Assembly: GCA_030535455.1 (NCBI GenBank)
Contig: JAUNJY010000001.1
Span: 124,001-188,000, forward strand
Direction: 5' to 3'
Origin: a bacterium
GTDB lineage: Bacteria > Bacillota > Clostridia > Lachnospirales > Lachnospiraceae
DNA: 64,000 nucleotides
The position numbers and the translations under genes are program-made. Positions 55,183 to 64,000 of this stretch are shown here, one piece after another (position 1 is the stretch's first letter; every line of letters starts with the position of its first letter). A model generated the notes under the pieces. It did not search any database. It was not told where the DNA came from and worked only from the letters and a program-made list of their open reading frames with translations.

Positions 55183-57300
55183 TTGGCTGGAAGAGAATAT
55201 CCGTTAGAACTTACCAGAAATATTGGTATCATGGCTCATATTGATGCAGGTAAAACTACATTAACTGAACGTATCCTTTATTACACTGGTGTTAACTATA
55301 AAATCGGTGATACTCATGAAGGAACTGCTACCATGGACTGGATGGAACAGGAACAAGAAAGAGGTATCACAATTACTTCAGCTGCAACTACATGTCACTG
55401 GACTCCTCAATTTGAGACTAAAGTGGCTGCAGGAGCTAAAGAACACCGTATTAACATCATCGATACTCCAGGACACGTTGACTTCACTGTTGAAGTAGAA
55501 CGTTCTTTACGTGTACTTGATGGTGCAGTAGGTGTATTCTGTGCTAAAGGTGGCGTTGAACCACAATCTGAAAACGTATGGCGTCAAGCTGACACATACA
55601 ATGTACCACGTATGGCATTCATCAACAAGATGGATATCCTTGGTGCAGATTTCTACAATGCTGTAGAACAAATCAAAACTCGTTTAGGTAAAAATGCAAT
55701 CGTTCTTCAATTACCAATCGGTAAAGAAGATGATTTCCAAGGTATTATCGATTTATTCGAAATGCAAGCATACATCTATAACGATGACAAGGGTGAAGAT
55801 ATCACTATCTGTGAAATCCCTGAAGATATGAAAGATGATGCTGAATTATATCGTTCTGAATTAGTAGAAAAAATCTGCGAATTAGATGACGAATTAATGA
55901 TGGCTTATCTTGAAGGTGAAGAACCTACAAACGAAGAACTTAAAAAAGTTCTTAGAACAGCTACATGTGAATGTACTGCAGTACCAGTTTGTTGTGGATC
56001 TGCTTACAGAAACAAAGGTGTTCAAAAATTACTTGATGCTATCTTAGCATTCATGCCAGCTCCAACTGACATCCCTTCAATCAAGGGTGTTGATTTAGAT
56101 GGTAACGAAGTTGAAAGACATTCTTCTGATGAAGAACCTTTCTCTGCATTAGCATTCAAGATCATGGCGGATCCATTCGTAGGAAAATTAGCGTTCTTCA
56201 GAGTTTACTCTGGATCAATCGGTTCTGGTTCTTACGTATTAAACGCTACAAAAGACAAAAAAGAACGTGTAGGACGTATCCTTCAAATGCACGCTAACAA
56301 GAGAGAAGAATTAGATAGAGTTTACGCTGGTGATATCGCTGCTGCTGTAGGTTTCAAAAACACTACAACAGGTGATACTATCTGTGATGAACAACATCCA
56401 GTTATCTTAGAATCCATGGAATTCCCTGAACCAGTTATTGAATTAGCAATTGAGCCTAAGACAAAAGCTTCTCAAGGAAAAATGGGTGAAGCTCTTGCTA
56501 AACTTGCTGAAGAAGATCCAACATTCAGAGCTCACACTGACCAAGAAACAGGTCAAACAATCATCGCTGGTATGGGTGAACTTCACCTTGAAATCATCGT
56601 AGATCGTTTACTTCGTGAATTTAAAGTAGAAGCTAACGTTGGTGCTCCTCAAGTTGCATACAAAGAAACATTCACTAAATCAGTGGATATCGATTCTAAA
56701 TATGCAAAACAATCCGGTGGTCGTGGTCAATACGGACACTGTAAAGTTAAATTCGAGCCTATGGATGCGAATGCTGAAGAAACATTCAAATTCGAATCTA
56801 CAGTTGTTGGTGGTTCTATTCCTAAAGAATACATCCCAGCAGTTGGTGAAGGTATCGAAGAAGCAGCTAAAGCTGGTATATTAGGTGGATTCCCAGTATT
56901 AGGTGTTAAAGCTACTGTATATGATGGTTCTTACCATGATGTCGATTCATCTGAAATGGCATTCAAGATTGCTGGTTCTATGGCATTCAAAGAAGCTATG
57001 CAAAAAGGTGGAGCTACATTAATCGAGCCAATCATGAAAGTAGAAGTTTCTATGCCAGAAGAGTACATGGGTGATGTTATCGGTGATATCAACTCCCGTC
57101 GTGGTCGTGTTGAAGGTATGGAAGATGTAGGTGGCGGTAAAATGGTTAAAGGTTATGTGCCTCTAGCTGAAATGTTCGGTTACTCTACAGATTTACGTTC
57201 TAAGACTCAAGGTCGTGGTAACTACTCTATGTTCTTCGATCATTATGAACCAGTTCCAAAGAACGTTGCTGAAAAAGTACTTGCTTCTAAAGCTAAATAG
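55183..57300 (+). CDS. fusA: Elongation factor G, TTG start
   Basis: 705 aa. GTPase domain with G1 [13 protein letters not shown]2 [12 protein letters not shown]3 [19 protein letters not shown]4 NKMD, then domains II-V ([46 protein letters not shown]). It translocates tRNA and mRNA on the ribosome. The initiation codon is TTG 55183, with AAGGAGGA 6 bp before it and the family N-terminus ([24 protein letters not shown]) directly after. No nearer ATG exists in frame before the P-loop region apart from internal ones. Confidence 0.97.
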   Translation: MAGREYPLELTRNIGIMAHIDAGKTTLTERILYYTGVNYKIGDTHEGTATMDWMEQEQERGITITSAATTCHWTPQFETKVAAGAKEHRINIIDTPGHVDFTVEVERSLRVLDGAVGVFCAKGGVEPQSENVWRQADTYNVPRMAFINKMDILGADFYNAVEQIKTRLGKNAIVLQLPIGKEDDFQGIIDLFEMQAYIYNDDKGEDITICEIPEDMKDDAELYRSELVEKICELDDELMMAYLEGEEPTNEELKKVLRTATCECTAVPVCCGSAYRNKGVQKLLDAILAFMPAPTDIPSIKGVDLDGNEVERHSSDEEPFSALAFKIMADPFVGKLAFFRVYSGSIGSGSYVLNATKDKKERVGRILQMHANKREELDRVYAGDIAAAVGFKNTTTGDTICDEQHPVILESMEFPEPVIELAIEPKTKASQGKMGEALAKLAEEDPTFRAHTDQETGQTIIAGMGELHLEIIVDRLLREFKVEANVGAPQVAYKETFTKSVDIDSKYAKQSGGRGQYGHCKVKFEPMDANAEETFKFESTVVGGSIPKEYIPAVGEGIEEAAKAGILGGFPVLGVKATVYDGSYHDVDSSEMAFKIAGSMAFKEAMQKGGATLIEPIMKVEVSMPEEYMGDVIGDINSRRGRVEGMEDVGGGKMVKGYVPLAEMFGYSTDLRSKTQGRGNYSMFFDHYEPVPKNVAEKVLASKAK

Positions 57301-57371
57301 TATTTTTTATAATAATATGATATTCTAGCAGAATTTCCCTTGTGTCTATTGACAGTAAAGTGAATTTATGC

Positions 57372-57400
57372 TTGAAAATAATTCTAATGTGAAATATAAT
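57372..57400 (+). promoter_or_regulatory. Promoter of tuf
   Basis: TTGAAA - 17 bp - TATAAT in the fusA-tuf gap, giving tuf its own transcript. Confidence 0.7.
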
Positions 57401-57410
57401 TAGGAATATA

Positions 57411-57440
57411 CGGCAATACTCTCAATATGGGAGTATTGCC
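57411..57440 (+). promoter_or_regulatory. Hairpin at the start of the tuf leader
   Basis: Perfect 10-bp stem GGCAATACTC/GAGTATTGCC with a 9-nt loop, beginning about 10 nt after the -10 box. It lacks a T-run, so it is more likely a 5' stabiliser or regulator than a terminator. Confidence 0.5.
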
Positions 57441-57531
57441 ATACAATAGGACTGGAATTAATCCATAGCTATTGGACAAAAAAATATAAACATTGCCCCA
57501 AAGATGGGCTTAATAAAGGAGGACATTACAA

Positions 57532-58719
57532 ATGGCTAAAGCTAAGTTTGAAAGAACTAAACCACATTGTAATATTGGTACTATTGGTCACGTAGATCAT
57601 GGTAAAACTACTTTAACTGCTGCTATCACTAAAACTCTTTCTGAAAGAGTAGAAGGTAACGCTGCTGTTGATTTCGAAAATATCGATAAAGCTCCAGAAG
57701 AAAGAGAACGTGGTATCACAATCTCTACTGCTCACGTTGAGTACGAAACTGAAAATCGTCACTACGCTCACGTTGACTGTCCTGGACATGCTGATTACGT
57801 TAAAAACATGATCACTGGTGCTGCTCAAATGGATGGTGCTATCCTTGTTGTTGCTGCAACTGATGGTGTTATGGCTCAAACTAAAGAACACATTTTATTA
57901 TCTCGTCAGGTTGGTGTACCTTACATCGTTGTTTTCATGAACAAATGTGACATGGTAGAAGATGAAGAATTATTAGAATTAGTTGAAATGGAAATCACTG
58001 AACAATTAGAAGAATATGAATTCACTGATTGCCCAATCATCAAAGGTTCTGCATTAAAAGCTCTTGAAGATCCAATGGGTCCTTGGGGAGATAAAATCAT
58101 GGAACTTATGACTACAATCGACGAATACGTTCCAGATCCACAACGTGCTACTGATCAACCATTCTTAATGCCAATCGAAGATGTATTCTCTATCACAGGT
58201 CGTGGTACAGTTGCTACTGGTCGTGTTGAACGTGGTGTTCTTCATGTATCTGAAGAAGTTGAAATCGTTGGTATTCACGAAGAAGTTCGTAAAGTAGTTG
58301 TTACTGGTATCGAAATGTTCCGTAAACTTCTTGATGAAGCTCAAGCTGGTGATAACATCGGTGCTTTATTACGTGGTGTTCAAAGAGATGAAATCGAAAG
58401 AGGTCAAGTTCTTTGTAAACCAGGCAGCATCACTTGCCATACAAAATTCACAGCTCAAGTTTACGTATTAACTAAAGATGAAGGTGGTCGTCATACTCCA
58501 TTCTTCAACAACTACCGTCCACAGTTCTACTTCAGAACAACTGACGTTACAGGTGTTATCAACTTACCAGAAGGTACAGAAATGTGCATGCCTGGTGATA
58601 ACGTAGAAATGTCTATCGAATTAATTCACCCAATCGCTATGCAACAAGGTTTATCTTTCGCAATCCGTGAAGGTGGCCGTACAGTAGGTTCAGGCCGTGT
58701 TGCTACAATCATTGAGTAA
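57532..58719 (+). CDS. tuf: Elongation factor Tu
   Basis: 395 aa. G1 [16 protein letters not shown]2 [15 protein letters not shown]3 [23 protein letters not shown]4 NKCD, then domain II ([18 protein letters not shown]) and domain III ([41 protein letters not shown]). It delivers aminoacyl-tRNA to the ribosome. Codon use is strongly biased, as expected for a very abundant protein. AAAGGAGG ribosome site. Only this copy lies in the window. Confidence 0.98.
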   Translation: MAKAKFERTKPHCNIGTIGHVDHGKTTLTAAITKTLSERVEGNAAVDFENIDKAPEERERGITISTAHVEYETENRHYAHVDCPGHADYVKNMITGAAQMDGAILVVAATDGVMAQTKEHILLSRQVGVPYIVVFMNKCDMVEDEELLELVEMEITEQLEEYEFTDCPIIKGSALKALEDPMGPWGDKIMELMTTIDEYVPDPQRATDQPFLMPIEDVFSITGRGTVATGRVERGVLHVSEEVEIVGIHEEVRKVVVTGIEMFRKLLDEAQAGDNIGALLRGVQRDEIERGQVLCKPGSITCHTKFTAQVYVLTKDEGGRHTPFFNNYRPQFYFRTTDVTGVINLPEGTEMCMPGDNVEMSIELIHPIAMQQGLSFAIREGGRTVGSGRVATIIE

Positions 58720-58737
58720 TTAATATCGCCTGATATA

Positions 58738-58771
58738 TAAAAAAGGTTCCTGCTTGCAGGAACCTTTTTTT
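58738..58771 (+). terminator. Terminator of tuf
   Basis: AAAAAAGGTTCCTGC / GCAGGAACCTTTTTTT. Confidence 0.88.
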
Positions 58772-58864
58772 AATTGATAAGAAACTTCTCTTCAAGAAGC
58801 CTCCTATCAATTAAAAAACGCTTTCTAAAAACCAGAAAGCCAAGATGCGCACTTACACGGACGG
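58771..58864 (+). repeat. Dispersed structured intergenic element, copy 2
   Basis: Homologue of 15811-15907, again starting at the T-run of a terminator and in the same orientation. The outer stem is TTAATTGATAAGA / TCCTATCAATTAA (12 of 13 pairs), the second hairpin GCTTTCT/AGAAAGC, and the tail CCAAGATGC is conserved. Downstream sequence diverges (ATCAC-TTC-GTGAT hairpin and CGTTCGGCGCG near 58870-58897). Confidence 0.75.
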
Positions 58865-59057
58865 TGTTTATCACTTCGTGATCGCGTTCGGCGCGGAGTA
58901 TTATGCAAGCAAAACACTTTTTTATTAACGAGATATATCTTTTGATAAGTCTTTATTTATCTGCTATATGTGATTGTATGAGATATTACATGGATGTTTC
59001 CTGTATTCTATGGTAAGGTAGGAAAAATAATACCCCATTATTATAAGGAGGAGTTCT

Positions 59058-59528
59058 ATGAAGTTTTTAAAAGCAACACTGGATGATATAGATCAGCTAG
59101 TACAAATGAGAGTTAATTATTTACTTGATGATATGGGATATTTATCTGAACTACAGGAAAAAGCAATAAGAGAGCAATTACCTTCCTACTATAAAAGACA
59201 TTTAAATAAAGATATGTATGCTTATTTAGCAGTAGATAATGAAAAAATTATTGCAACAGCATACCTGCTTATTCATGAGAAGCCTGCAAATCCAAATTTT
59301 ATTCAGGGTAAGATAGGTGAAGTTTTAAGTGTTTTGACTCTTGAAGAATATCGGCGTCAAGGAATATCTAAGAAGTTACTGGAACAATTACTTAATGATG
59401 CTAAACAGCTGGGATTGGATTATGTTGAGCTGGATGCGACAGAGGATGGATATCCATTATACAAACAGGTTGGGTTTGTTGAAAATATCTCATGTGATGT
59501 TCCGATGAAATATAGAATTTTGCAATGA
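59058..59528 (+). CDS. GNAT-family N-acetyltransferase
   Basis: 156 aa. The acetyl-CoA motif A is GKIGEVLSVLTLEEYRRQGISKKLLEQLLNDAKQLG (about 88-123, R-x-x-G-I-S/G loop). Beta strands before (YAYLAVDNEKIIATAYLLI) and a C-terminal YPLYKQVGFVE motif are typical. The substrate cannot be inferred. TAAGGAGGAG precedes the ATG. It is preceded by the noncoding element behind tuf and is probably separate from the next two genes. Confidence 0.88.
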   Translation: MKFLKATLDDIDQLVQMRVNYLLDDMGYLSELQEKAIREQLPSYYKRHLNKDMYAYLAVDNEKIIATAYLLIHEKPANPNFIQGKIGEVLSVLTLEEYRRQGISKKLLEQLLNDAKQLGLDYVELDATEDGYPLYKQVGFVENISCDVPMKYRILQ

Positions 59529-59592
59529 ATGAATACATAACGTTTGCGCATAATAAAAGGGAACCAAGTTTTTGACTTTAAGGAGAAATTAA

Positions 59593-59784
59593 ATGGACAT
59601 CTATTCTATTGGTGCGCTTCCAATTGGTTTTAGTATGAAGCTATCACAGGACCTTGCAGCGATGGAGAAGTTTGCTGCATTGCCAGATACAGAAAAAGAG
59701 AACTTGATTGCCTACATTCAAGGAGGAAGCACAGGGGAAGAGGCAGAGCAACGTGTAGAAGAGGCACTTATGCGATTGCATTAG
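59593..59784 (+). CDS. Small conserved-looking protein of unknown function
   Basis: 63 aa: MDIYSIGALPIGFSMKLSQDLAAMEKFAALPDTEKENLIAYIQGG..., then an acidic helix EEAEQRVEEALMRL. The pattern YSI..LPIGF.M.L....AAME.FA.L...EK is one I recognise from short clostridial proteins without an assigned role. AAGGAGAAATTAA gives a good ribosome site, and codon use is normal, so I consider it real. It lies 22 bp before the ROK gene. Confidence 0.7.
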   Translation: MDIYSIGALPIGFSMKLSQDLAAMEKFAALPDTEKENLIAYIQGGSTGEEAEQRVEEALMRLH

Positions 59785-59806
59785 AAAATACAGAGGAGAA
59801 AAATAA

Positions 59807-60955
59807 GTGGGCGCAGGAAAGAACCTAAGAACGATAGGAAAGCAGAACATCCATAATGTTATTAAACTGCTTATTATGGAGAAGTCACTTTCTAGAAAAG
59901 AACTTTCAGACCGGCTAGGGCTTACAAAGATGACAGTCGGAAATATTGTCAATCATTTAAAAGAAGAAGGGTATGTAACAGAGACACGAGACACGGGTGA
60001 GAATCATACTATAGGACCAAAGCCAACAGCAATAACAATTGTTCCGAAGAGGATATTAGCTGTTGGTGTACATATATCATCAACTAAAATAACCACAATG
60101 TTAATTGATATTGTGGATGGAATACTAATCCAGAAAGAGGAGTCTGTGGATAACTTAGAAAGTAACCAGCAGCTTGCCAGTGTTATTAAGCAAATGGTTG
60201 GAGATCTGTTATCTGACAGTAATGACCTGGATTTATATGTGGTGGCAATAGGAGTTACATTTGATGGGGCAGTGGATTTAAAGACCGGTAAGATTACAGT
60301 AAGTATGGATCGCCTTGAAAAAGAGGTAATAGCAATAAAGTCTATCTTAGAGAAGAAATTTAGACTTCCAACAATCGTAGGAAATGATATTGAGGGAGCG
60401 TCTATTGCTGAGTTGATATATGGTGCCAATAGGGGACCTGTCGGGACTTATTATCTAAATATGGGAGAGACAATACGAGGAGCATATATCACTGACTATA
60501 CGATTCTTTATGGGGATACTTCTAGATGTGGAGAGGTTGGCCATATGTCTGTAAAATATGATGGACCGCTTTGTTTATGTGGGTCTAGAGGCTGCTATCA
60601 TCTATATGCTTCTACTGAACTTTTACTTAAAAATAGTAACAGTCATTCCATCGATGAGATAAACCTAAAGCTTCAGGATCGTGATCCATTGGTATTACGG
60701 ACGCTTGAAGACTTTATTCAGATTAGCAGCGTGGTATTTTCCAATATTGTTCATTTGTATAGTCCAAACTATATACTAGTTGGAGGTGAGCTGGCAAAAC
60801 TCGATTATGCTATTTATAAAAAAATCGAGCGTCTTTTAAACGAACGTATTTTATTTAAAAGAGAAAGATATGTAAAGGTTGTAATTAGTGATGTTAAGAC
60901 AAAGGCAAACACTATGGGAGCAGCCTTGATCATTTTAAGAGAGTTGTTTACATAA
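59807..60955 (+). CDS. ROK-family transcriptional regulator, GTG start
   Basis: 382 aa. It has an N-terminal winged helix (about 10-65: NIHNVIKLLIMEKSLSRKELSDRLGLTKMTVGNIVNHLKEEGYVTE) and a ROK sugar-binding domain (about 85-382). The ROK zinc motif is CGEVGHMSVKYDGPLCLCGSRGCYH. The phosphate-binding DxGGT loop of sugar kinases reads VGVHISSTKI, so ATP-dependent kinase activity is unlikely and a repressor like XylR/NagC is the better call. GTG 59807 is preceded by AGAGGAGA. The ligand is unknown. Confidence 0.9.
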   Translation: MGAGKNLRTIGKQNIHNVIKLLIMEKSLSRKELSDRLGLTKMTVGNIVNHLKEEGYVTETRDTGENHTIGPKPTAITIVPKRILAVGVHISSTKITTMLIDIVDGILIQKEESVDNLESNQQLASVIKQMVGDLLSDSNDLDLYVVAIGVTFDGAVDLKTGKITVSMDRLEKEVIAIKSILEKKFRLPTIVGNDIEGASIAELIYGANRGPVGTYYLNMGETIRGAYITDYTILYGDTSRCGEVGHMSVKYDGPLCLCGSRGCYHLYASTELLLKNSNSHSIDEINLKLQDRDPLVLRTLEDFIQISSVVFSNIVHLYSPNYILVGGELAKLDYAIYKKIERLLNERILFKRERYVKVVISDVKTKANTMGAALIILRELFT

Positions 60956-60996
60956 AAAAAGAGTATTCACATTGGTATTGTGAATACTCTTTTTTC
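60954..60996. terminator. Bidirectional terminator between the ROK gene and rpoD
   Basis: AAAAGAGTATTCACA / TGTGAATACTCTTTT with A and T tracts on both sides, between convergent genes. Confidence 0.87.
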
Positions 60997-61012
60997 TTAT
61001 AATCAGAGTTGA

Positions 61013-62122
61013 TTACATAATATCGTAGCCTTTAAGCATACGAGCGCGGCTTGGATGACGTAATTTGCGTAACGCTTTCGCTTCAATCTGACGAATACGT
61101 TCACGAGTTACATTGAATTCCTTACCTACTTCTTCAAGAGTTCTTGTTCTTCCATCTTTTAAGCCAAAACGAAGGATTAAGACTCTTTGTTCACGTTCTG
61201 TTAATGTATCAAGTAATTTAGAAATTTGATCTTGTAATACAGAGTAAGCAGCTGCTTCTTCTGGACCAACGATAGATTCATCTTTGATGAAATCGCCTAA
61301 ATGACTGTCGTCCTCTTCACCGATTGGGGTATCAAGTGAGATAGGATCCGCAGATACTTTAAGAATTTCACGAATTTTTTCGATTGGAAGATTCATAGCA
61401 TCAGCTAACTCTTGCTCAGATGGTTCACGACCTAATTCTTGTAACAGGTTACGAGATACGCGATATGTTTTGTTGATTACTTCTGACATGTGAACAGGGA
61501 TACGGATTGTTCTAGATTGATCAGCAATAGAACGAGTAATTGCCTGACGTATCCACCAAGTTGCATACGTACTGAATTTGTATCCTTTTGTATAGTCGAA
61601 CTTGTCAACAGCTTTAATTAAACCTAAGTTACCTTCTTGAATTAAATCAAGGAAGGAAAGGCCTCTTCCGACATAACGTTTTGCAATACTAACTACAAGA
61701 CGTAAGTTGGATTCTGCTAAAATCTTTTTCGCCATCTCGTCACCGGCTTCAATTTTTTTTGCCAGTTCAATCTCTTCACTGATAGATAATAATGGATAAC
61801 TACCAATTTCTTTTAAATAGAGTTTAACAGGATCATCGGACATAGCAGAGGTTGCAGTTGAGAGGTCCTCTAGAGCTGCAGAATCATCTTCGTGTTCGAT
61901 TTCTAAGAGAAGATTGTCATCAGGCTCATCATCACTTAGATTAAGAACTACGATATTATGGGATTCCAAATATTCATATATCTTGTCAATCTGATTTACA
62001 TTTAGGTTCATTTCCTTAAAGAAATCATTAACATATTCAACCTCGATAACACCTTTGTTTTTCTTAGCGATATTAACTAATTCTTTAAGTTTCTCTTCGA
62101 ATTTTATAACTTGTTCACTCAT
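61013..62122 (-). CDS. rpoD: Primary RNA polymerase sigma factor (sigma-A/70)
   Basis: 369 aa. Region 1.1 (N-terminal ~70, [25 protein letters not shown]) and 1.2 ([30 protein letters not shown]). Region 2 is [62 protein letters not shown], region 3 follows, and region 4 is [53 protein letters not shown]. The complete set of regions identifies the housekeeping factor. dnaG, its usual upstream neighbour, is absent here. GGAGGATAAAT precedes the ATG. Confidence 0.97.
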   Translation of the reverse strand: MSEQVIKFEEKLKELVNIAKKNKGVIEVEYVNDFFKEMNLNVNQIDKIYEYLESHNIVVLNLSDDEPDDNLLLEIEHEDDSAALEDLSTATSAMSDDPVKLYLKEIGSYPLLSISEEIELAKKIEAGDEMAKKILAESNLRLVVSIAKRYVGRGLSFLDLIQEGNLGLIKAVDKFDYTKGYKFSTYATWWIRQAITRSIADQSRTIRIPVHMSEVINKTYRVSRNLLQELGREPSEQELADAMNLPIEKIREILKVSADPISLDTPIGEEDDSHLGDFIKDESIVGPEEAAAYSVLQDQISKLLDTLTEREQRVLILRFGLKDGRTRTLEEVGKEFNVTRERIRQIEAKALRKLRHPSRARMLKGYDIM

Positions 62123-62292
62123 ATTTATCCTCCATATGGTCAGTACCTCATTCTCTAGGCAAAAATACCACTAACTAACAGTATACCACAGAATGCGCTA
62201 TATTACTAGATTTTTTTCGTCATATACGTATATTTAAAAATATATTCAGCATAGTAGTAAAGTATGTAAGAAACCAGGAAAATAGGCGAGTA

Positions 62293-62321
62293 TTGACAGC
62301 CTTATTTTATTAACTTATAAT
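62293..62321 (+). promoter_or_regulatory. Promoter of the Mrp-type gene
   Basis: TTGACA - 17 bp - TATAAT, about 40 bp before a GGAGATT ribosome site. Confidence 0.77.
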
Positions 62322-62375
62322 TCATTTTAATAGTAATTAAGAAAAACTTACTATTTAGAATAGGAGATTAATAAT

Positions 62376-63545
62376 ATGAGTTGTTCAGGTGAATGTAACA
62401 GCTGCTCTAGCACATGTTCTTCGGATACAAGAAAGAGTATGTTAGAGCCAGTTAATCAATTTAGTAATGTAAAAAAAGTAATCGGTGTTGTAAGCGGTAA
62501 AGGCGGAGTTGGTAAATCACTTACAACGTCATATTTATCGGTTCTTATGAACCGTAAAGGATATAAGACAGCCATTTTAGATGCGGATATTACTGGACCA
62601 AGTATTCCAAAATCATTTGGTATTCATGGAAAAGCACAAGGAAACGACCTAGGTATCTTCCCTGCTGTTTCAGAGCAAGGGGTTAAAGTAATGTCTGTTA
62701 ACTTATTGTTAGATTCAGAAGAAGTTCCTGTTGTATGGAGAGGTCCTGTAATCGCAGGAACTGTAAAACAATTCTGGACAGATGTATTATGGGAAGATGT
62801 TGACTATATGTTCGTTGACATGCCTCCAGGAACTGGCGATGTACCTTTAACTGTGTTCCAAAGCCTTCCTGTAGACGGTATCATCATTGTAACAAGTCCT
62901 CAAGAGCTTGTTTCTATGATCGTTGGCAAGGCTGTAAATATGGCAAAGGCAATGAATATTCCAATCTTAGGTTTAGTAGAAAACTACAGCTACATTGAAT
63001 GTGGAAGCTGTGGAGAACGTATCAGTGTATTTGGTGAAAGCCATGTACATGAAGTTGCTGAGAAATATAATCTTAAGGTATTAAACCAAGTTCCAATCGA
63101 TCCTAAGGTAGCAGCTGCAGTTGATAAAGGATTAGTAGAGGAACTAGAAGTGAACTACTTAGATGCGACTGCTGATTACATCGAGCAGACTTGTGTTGTA
63201 GAAAAAGAGGAAGAAGACGCACCGGGTACAGAAAGAATTGCTGTAATTGTAACAGATAACAGTGAAATCGACAGCCATTTTGCAAAATCCAAAAAGATTA
63301 AGCTATATACATTGGCATCTGGAAGTCTTGTGAAATCAGAAATATTAGAACACAATGCAACCGATGCAGATGGAATTGTAAGATATCTTTTAATGAAGAA
63401 AGCCAATACTGTAATTTGTGGTGGTGTTGCACAGACTGCATTAGAGCAATTAATGGGTAACAAGGTCATGGTATATCCAGGCTGTACTGGTGATGCGGAT
63501 GTAATCGTTGCGACATATCTTGATAATGGATTATGTTCACAATAG
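62376..63545 (+). CDS. Mrp/NBP35-type P-loop ATPase fused to a NifX-like domain
   Basis: 389 aa. A Cys-rich N-terminus (CSGECNSCSSTC) leads into an ApbC/Mrp iron-sulfur carrier ATPase (about 30-270: VIGVVSGKGGVGKSLTTSYLS, deviant Walker A; DADITGPSIPK; FVDMPPGTGDVPLTV; a bridging CxxC in ECGSCGERISVFGE). A C-terminal dinitrogenase-cofactor-like (NifX/NifB-C) domain follows (about 285-389: RIAVIVTDNSEIDSHFAKSKKIKLY... AQTALEQLMGNKVMVYPGCTGDADVIV). The first part probably carries Fe-S clusters to target enzymes. Its neighbours give no hint of the target. Confidence 0.92.
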   Translation: MSCSGECNSCSSTCSSDTRKSMLEPVNQFSNVKKVIGVVSGKGGVGKSLTTSYLSVLMNRKGYKTAILDADITGPSIPKSFGIHGKAQGNDLGIFPAVSEQGVKVMSVNLLLDSEEVPVVWRGPVIAGTVKQFWTDVLWEDVDYMFVDMPPGTGDVPLTVFQSLPVDGIIIVTSPQELVSMIVGKAVNMAKAMNIPILGLVENYSYIECGSCGERISVFGESHVHEVAEKYNLKVLNQVPIDPKVAAAVDKGLVEELEVNYLDATADYIEQTCVVEKEEEDAPGTERIAVIVTDNSEIDSHFAKSKKIKLYTLASGSLVKSEILEHNATDADGIVRYLLMKKANTVICGGVAQTALEQLMGNKVMVYPGCTGDADVIVATYLDNGLCSQ

Positions 63546-63757
63546 TAGTTTAATAATAAGGAAAATCAATTTGTAAATATACTGAAGTGCCCTTGAAATA
63601 ATTGTTTTAATTTGAATGCAAATCATGTATAATACAGATGGATATAGATATTAAAGGTAAACCGTGAGGTTCTTTTGATAGTTATACGTATAACTTAGGT
63701 AGTATGTGAAAGTATTGCTTTAAGTTATAAATAAAAGGATAAAATGGAGGTCGTACT

Positions 63758-64000
63758 ATGTTAGTATCAGCAAAGGAAATGCTTACAAAAGCAAAAGCAG
63801 GTCATTATGCAGTAGGTCAATTCAATATCAACAACCTAGAATGGACAAAAGCAGTTTTATTAACTGCACAAGAACTCAATTCACCAGTAATTCTTGGTGT
63901 ATCTGAAGGTGCAGGAAAATATATGTGTGGTTACAAAACAATTGTAGGTATGGTAAATGGGATGCTTGAAGAACTTAACATTACAGTACCAGTAGCTCTT
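63758..64000 (+). CDS. fba: Class II fructose-bisphosphate aldolase, 3' end cut by the window
   Basis: 81 codons are visible: [59 protein letters not shown]... This is the N-terminal part of the zinc-dependent aldolase of glycolysis, with the [12 protein letters not shown] and [11 protein letters not shown] motifs. GGAGGTCG precedes the ATG. A TATAAT near 63629 suggests a promoter about 120 nt upstream, without a clear -35. Confidence 0.95.
   Translation, partial: MLVSAKEMLTKAKAGHYAVGQFNINNLEWTKAVLLTAQELNSPVILGVSEGAGKYMCGYKTIVGMVNGMLEELNITVPVAL

Noticed and set aside
59807-60955. ROK protein as a glucokinase
   Set aside because: It has an N-terminal DNA-binding domain and lacks the DxGGT phosphate-binding loop, so a regulator is the better call.

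Overview
This window is low-GC chromosomal DNA from a spore-forming anaerobic Firmicute, most likely a member of Clostridia close to Lachnospiraceae. The basis is strong Shine-Dalgarno sites, TTGACA/TATAAT promoters, a six-subunit Rnf complex in the order C-D-G-E-A-B, the glgC/glgD pair, spoIID, a SpoIIQ-like gene and spoVG, a class II aldolase and a prismane-associated DUF1858 protein. This is vertical core genome. I found no tRNA, rRNA, CRISPR array, insertion sequence or prophage. The genes cut by the window ends are glycogen phosphorylase (left) and class II fructose-bisphosphate aldolase (right).

Layout. 1-2.3 kb: 3' part of glgP. 2.4-5.3 kb: a compact pilus/type II secretion-like cluster (one GspF/PilC platform protein and four small single-pass proteins) with no ATPase or prepilin peptidase nearby. 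5.3-7.2 kb: spoIID and a SpoIIQ-like gene, both lacking expected catalytic residues. 7.5-15.8 kb: hemolysin III, DUF951, then the replication/translation block rpsF-ssb-rpsR and gdpP-rplI-dnaB, separated by a Big_2 surface protein. 16-18.4 kb: MerR-type regulator, small 2[4Fe-4S] ferredoxin, DUF1858 protein, mecA. 19-27 kb: a class A PBP, then on the minus strand prs and the dnaD-dnaI pair, preceded by an array of DnaA-box-like 9-mers and murC. 27-31 kb: glgC-glgD, spoVG and a transglutaminase-like protein. 31.2-36.4 kb: rnfCDGEAB. 36.6-41 kb: a CmpB-like membrane protein, a LacI regulator, an HD-GYP protein and an AraC-type response regulator without its phospho-acceptor Asp. 41.3-58.7 kb: rpmG-secE-nusG-rplKA-rplJL-rpoBC-rpsL-rpsG-fusA-tuf, with classical leaders (L1-type motifs, L10 leader) and some unexplained RNA-like structure. 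58.7-64 kb: acetyltransferase, small unknown protein, ROK regulator, rpoD (minus), an Mrp-NifX-type fusion and the start of fba.

The leads I rate highest are four. (1) A dispersed, covarying ~95-nt element sits directly behind the dnaB and tuf terminators. (2) Tandem DnaA-box-like arrays lie in the promoter region of the helicase-loading genes dnaD-dnaI. (3) SpoIID and the SpoIIQ-like protein are both degenerate and sit beside a non-canonical pseudopilin cluster. (4) Structured noncoding DNA occurs between rplA and rplJ and in the rpoB leader. Most of the rest is ordinary housekeeping sequence.
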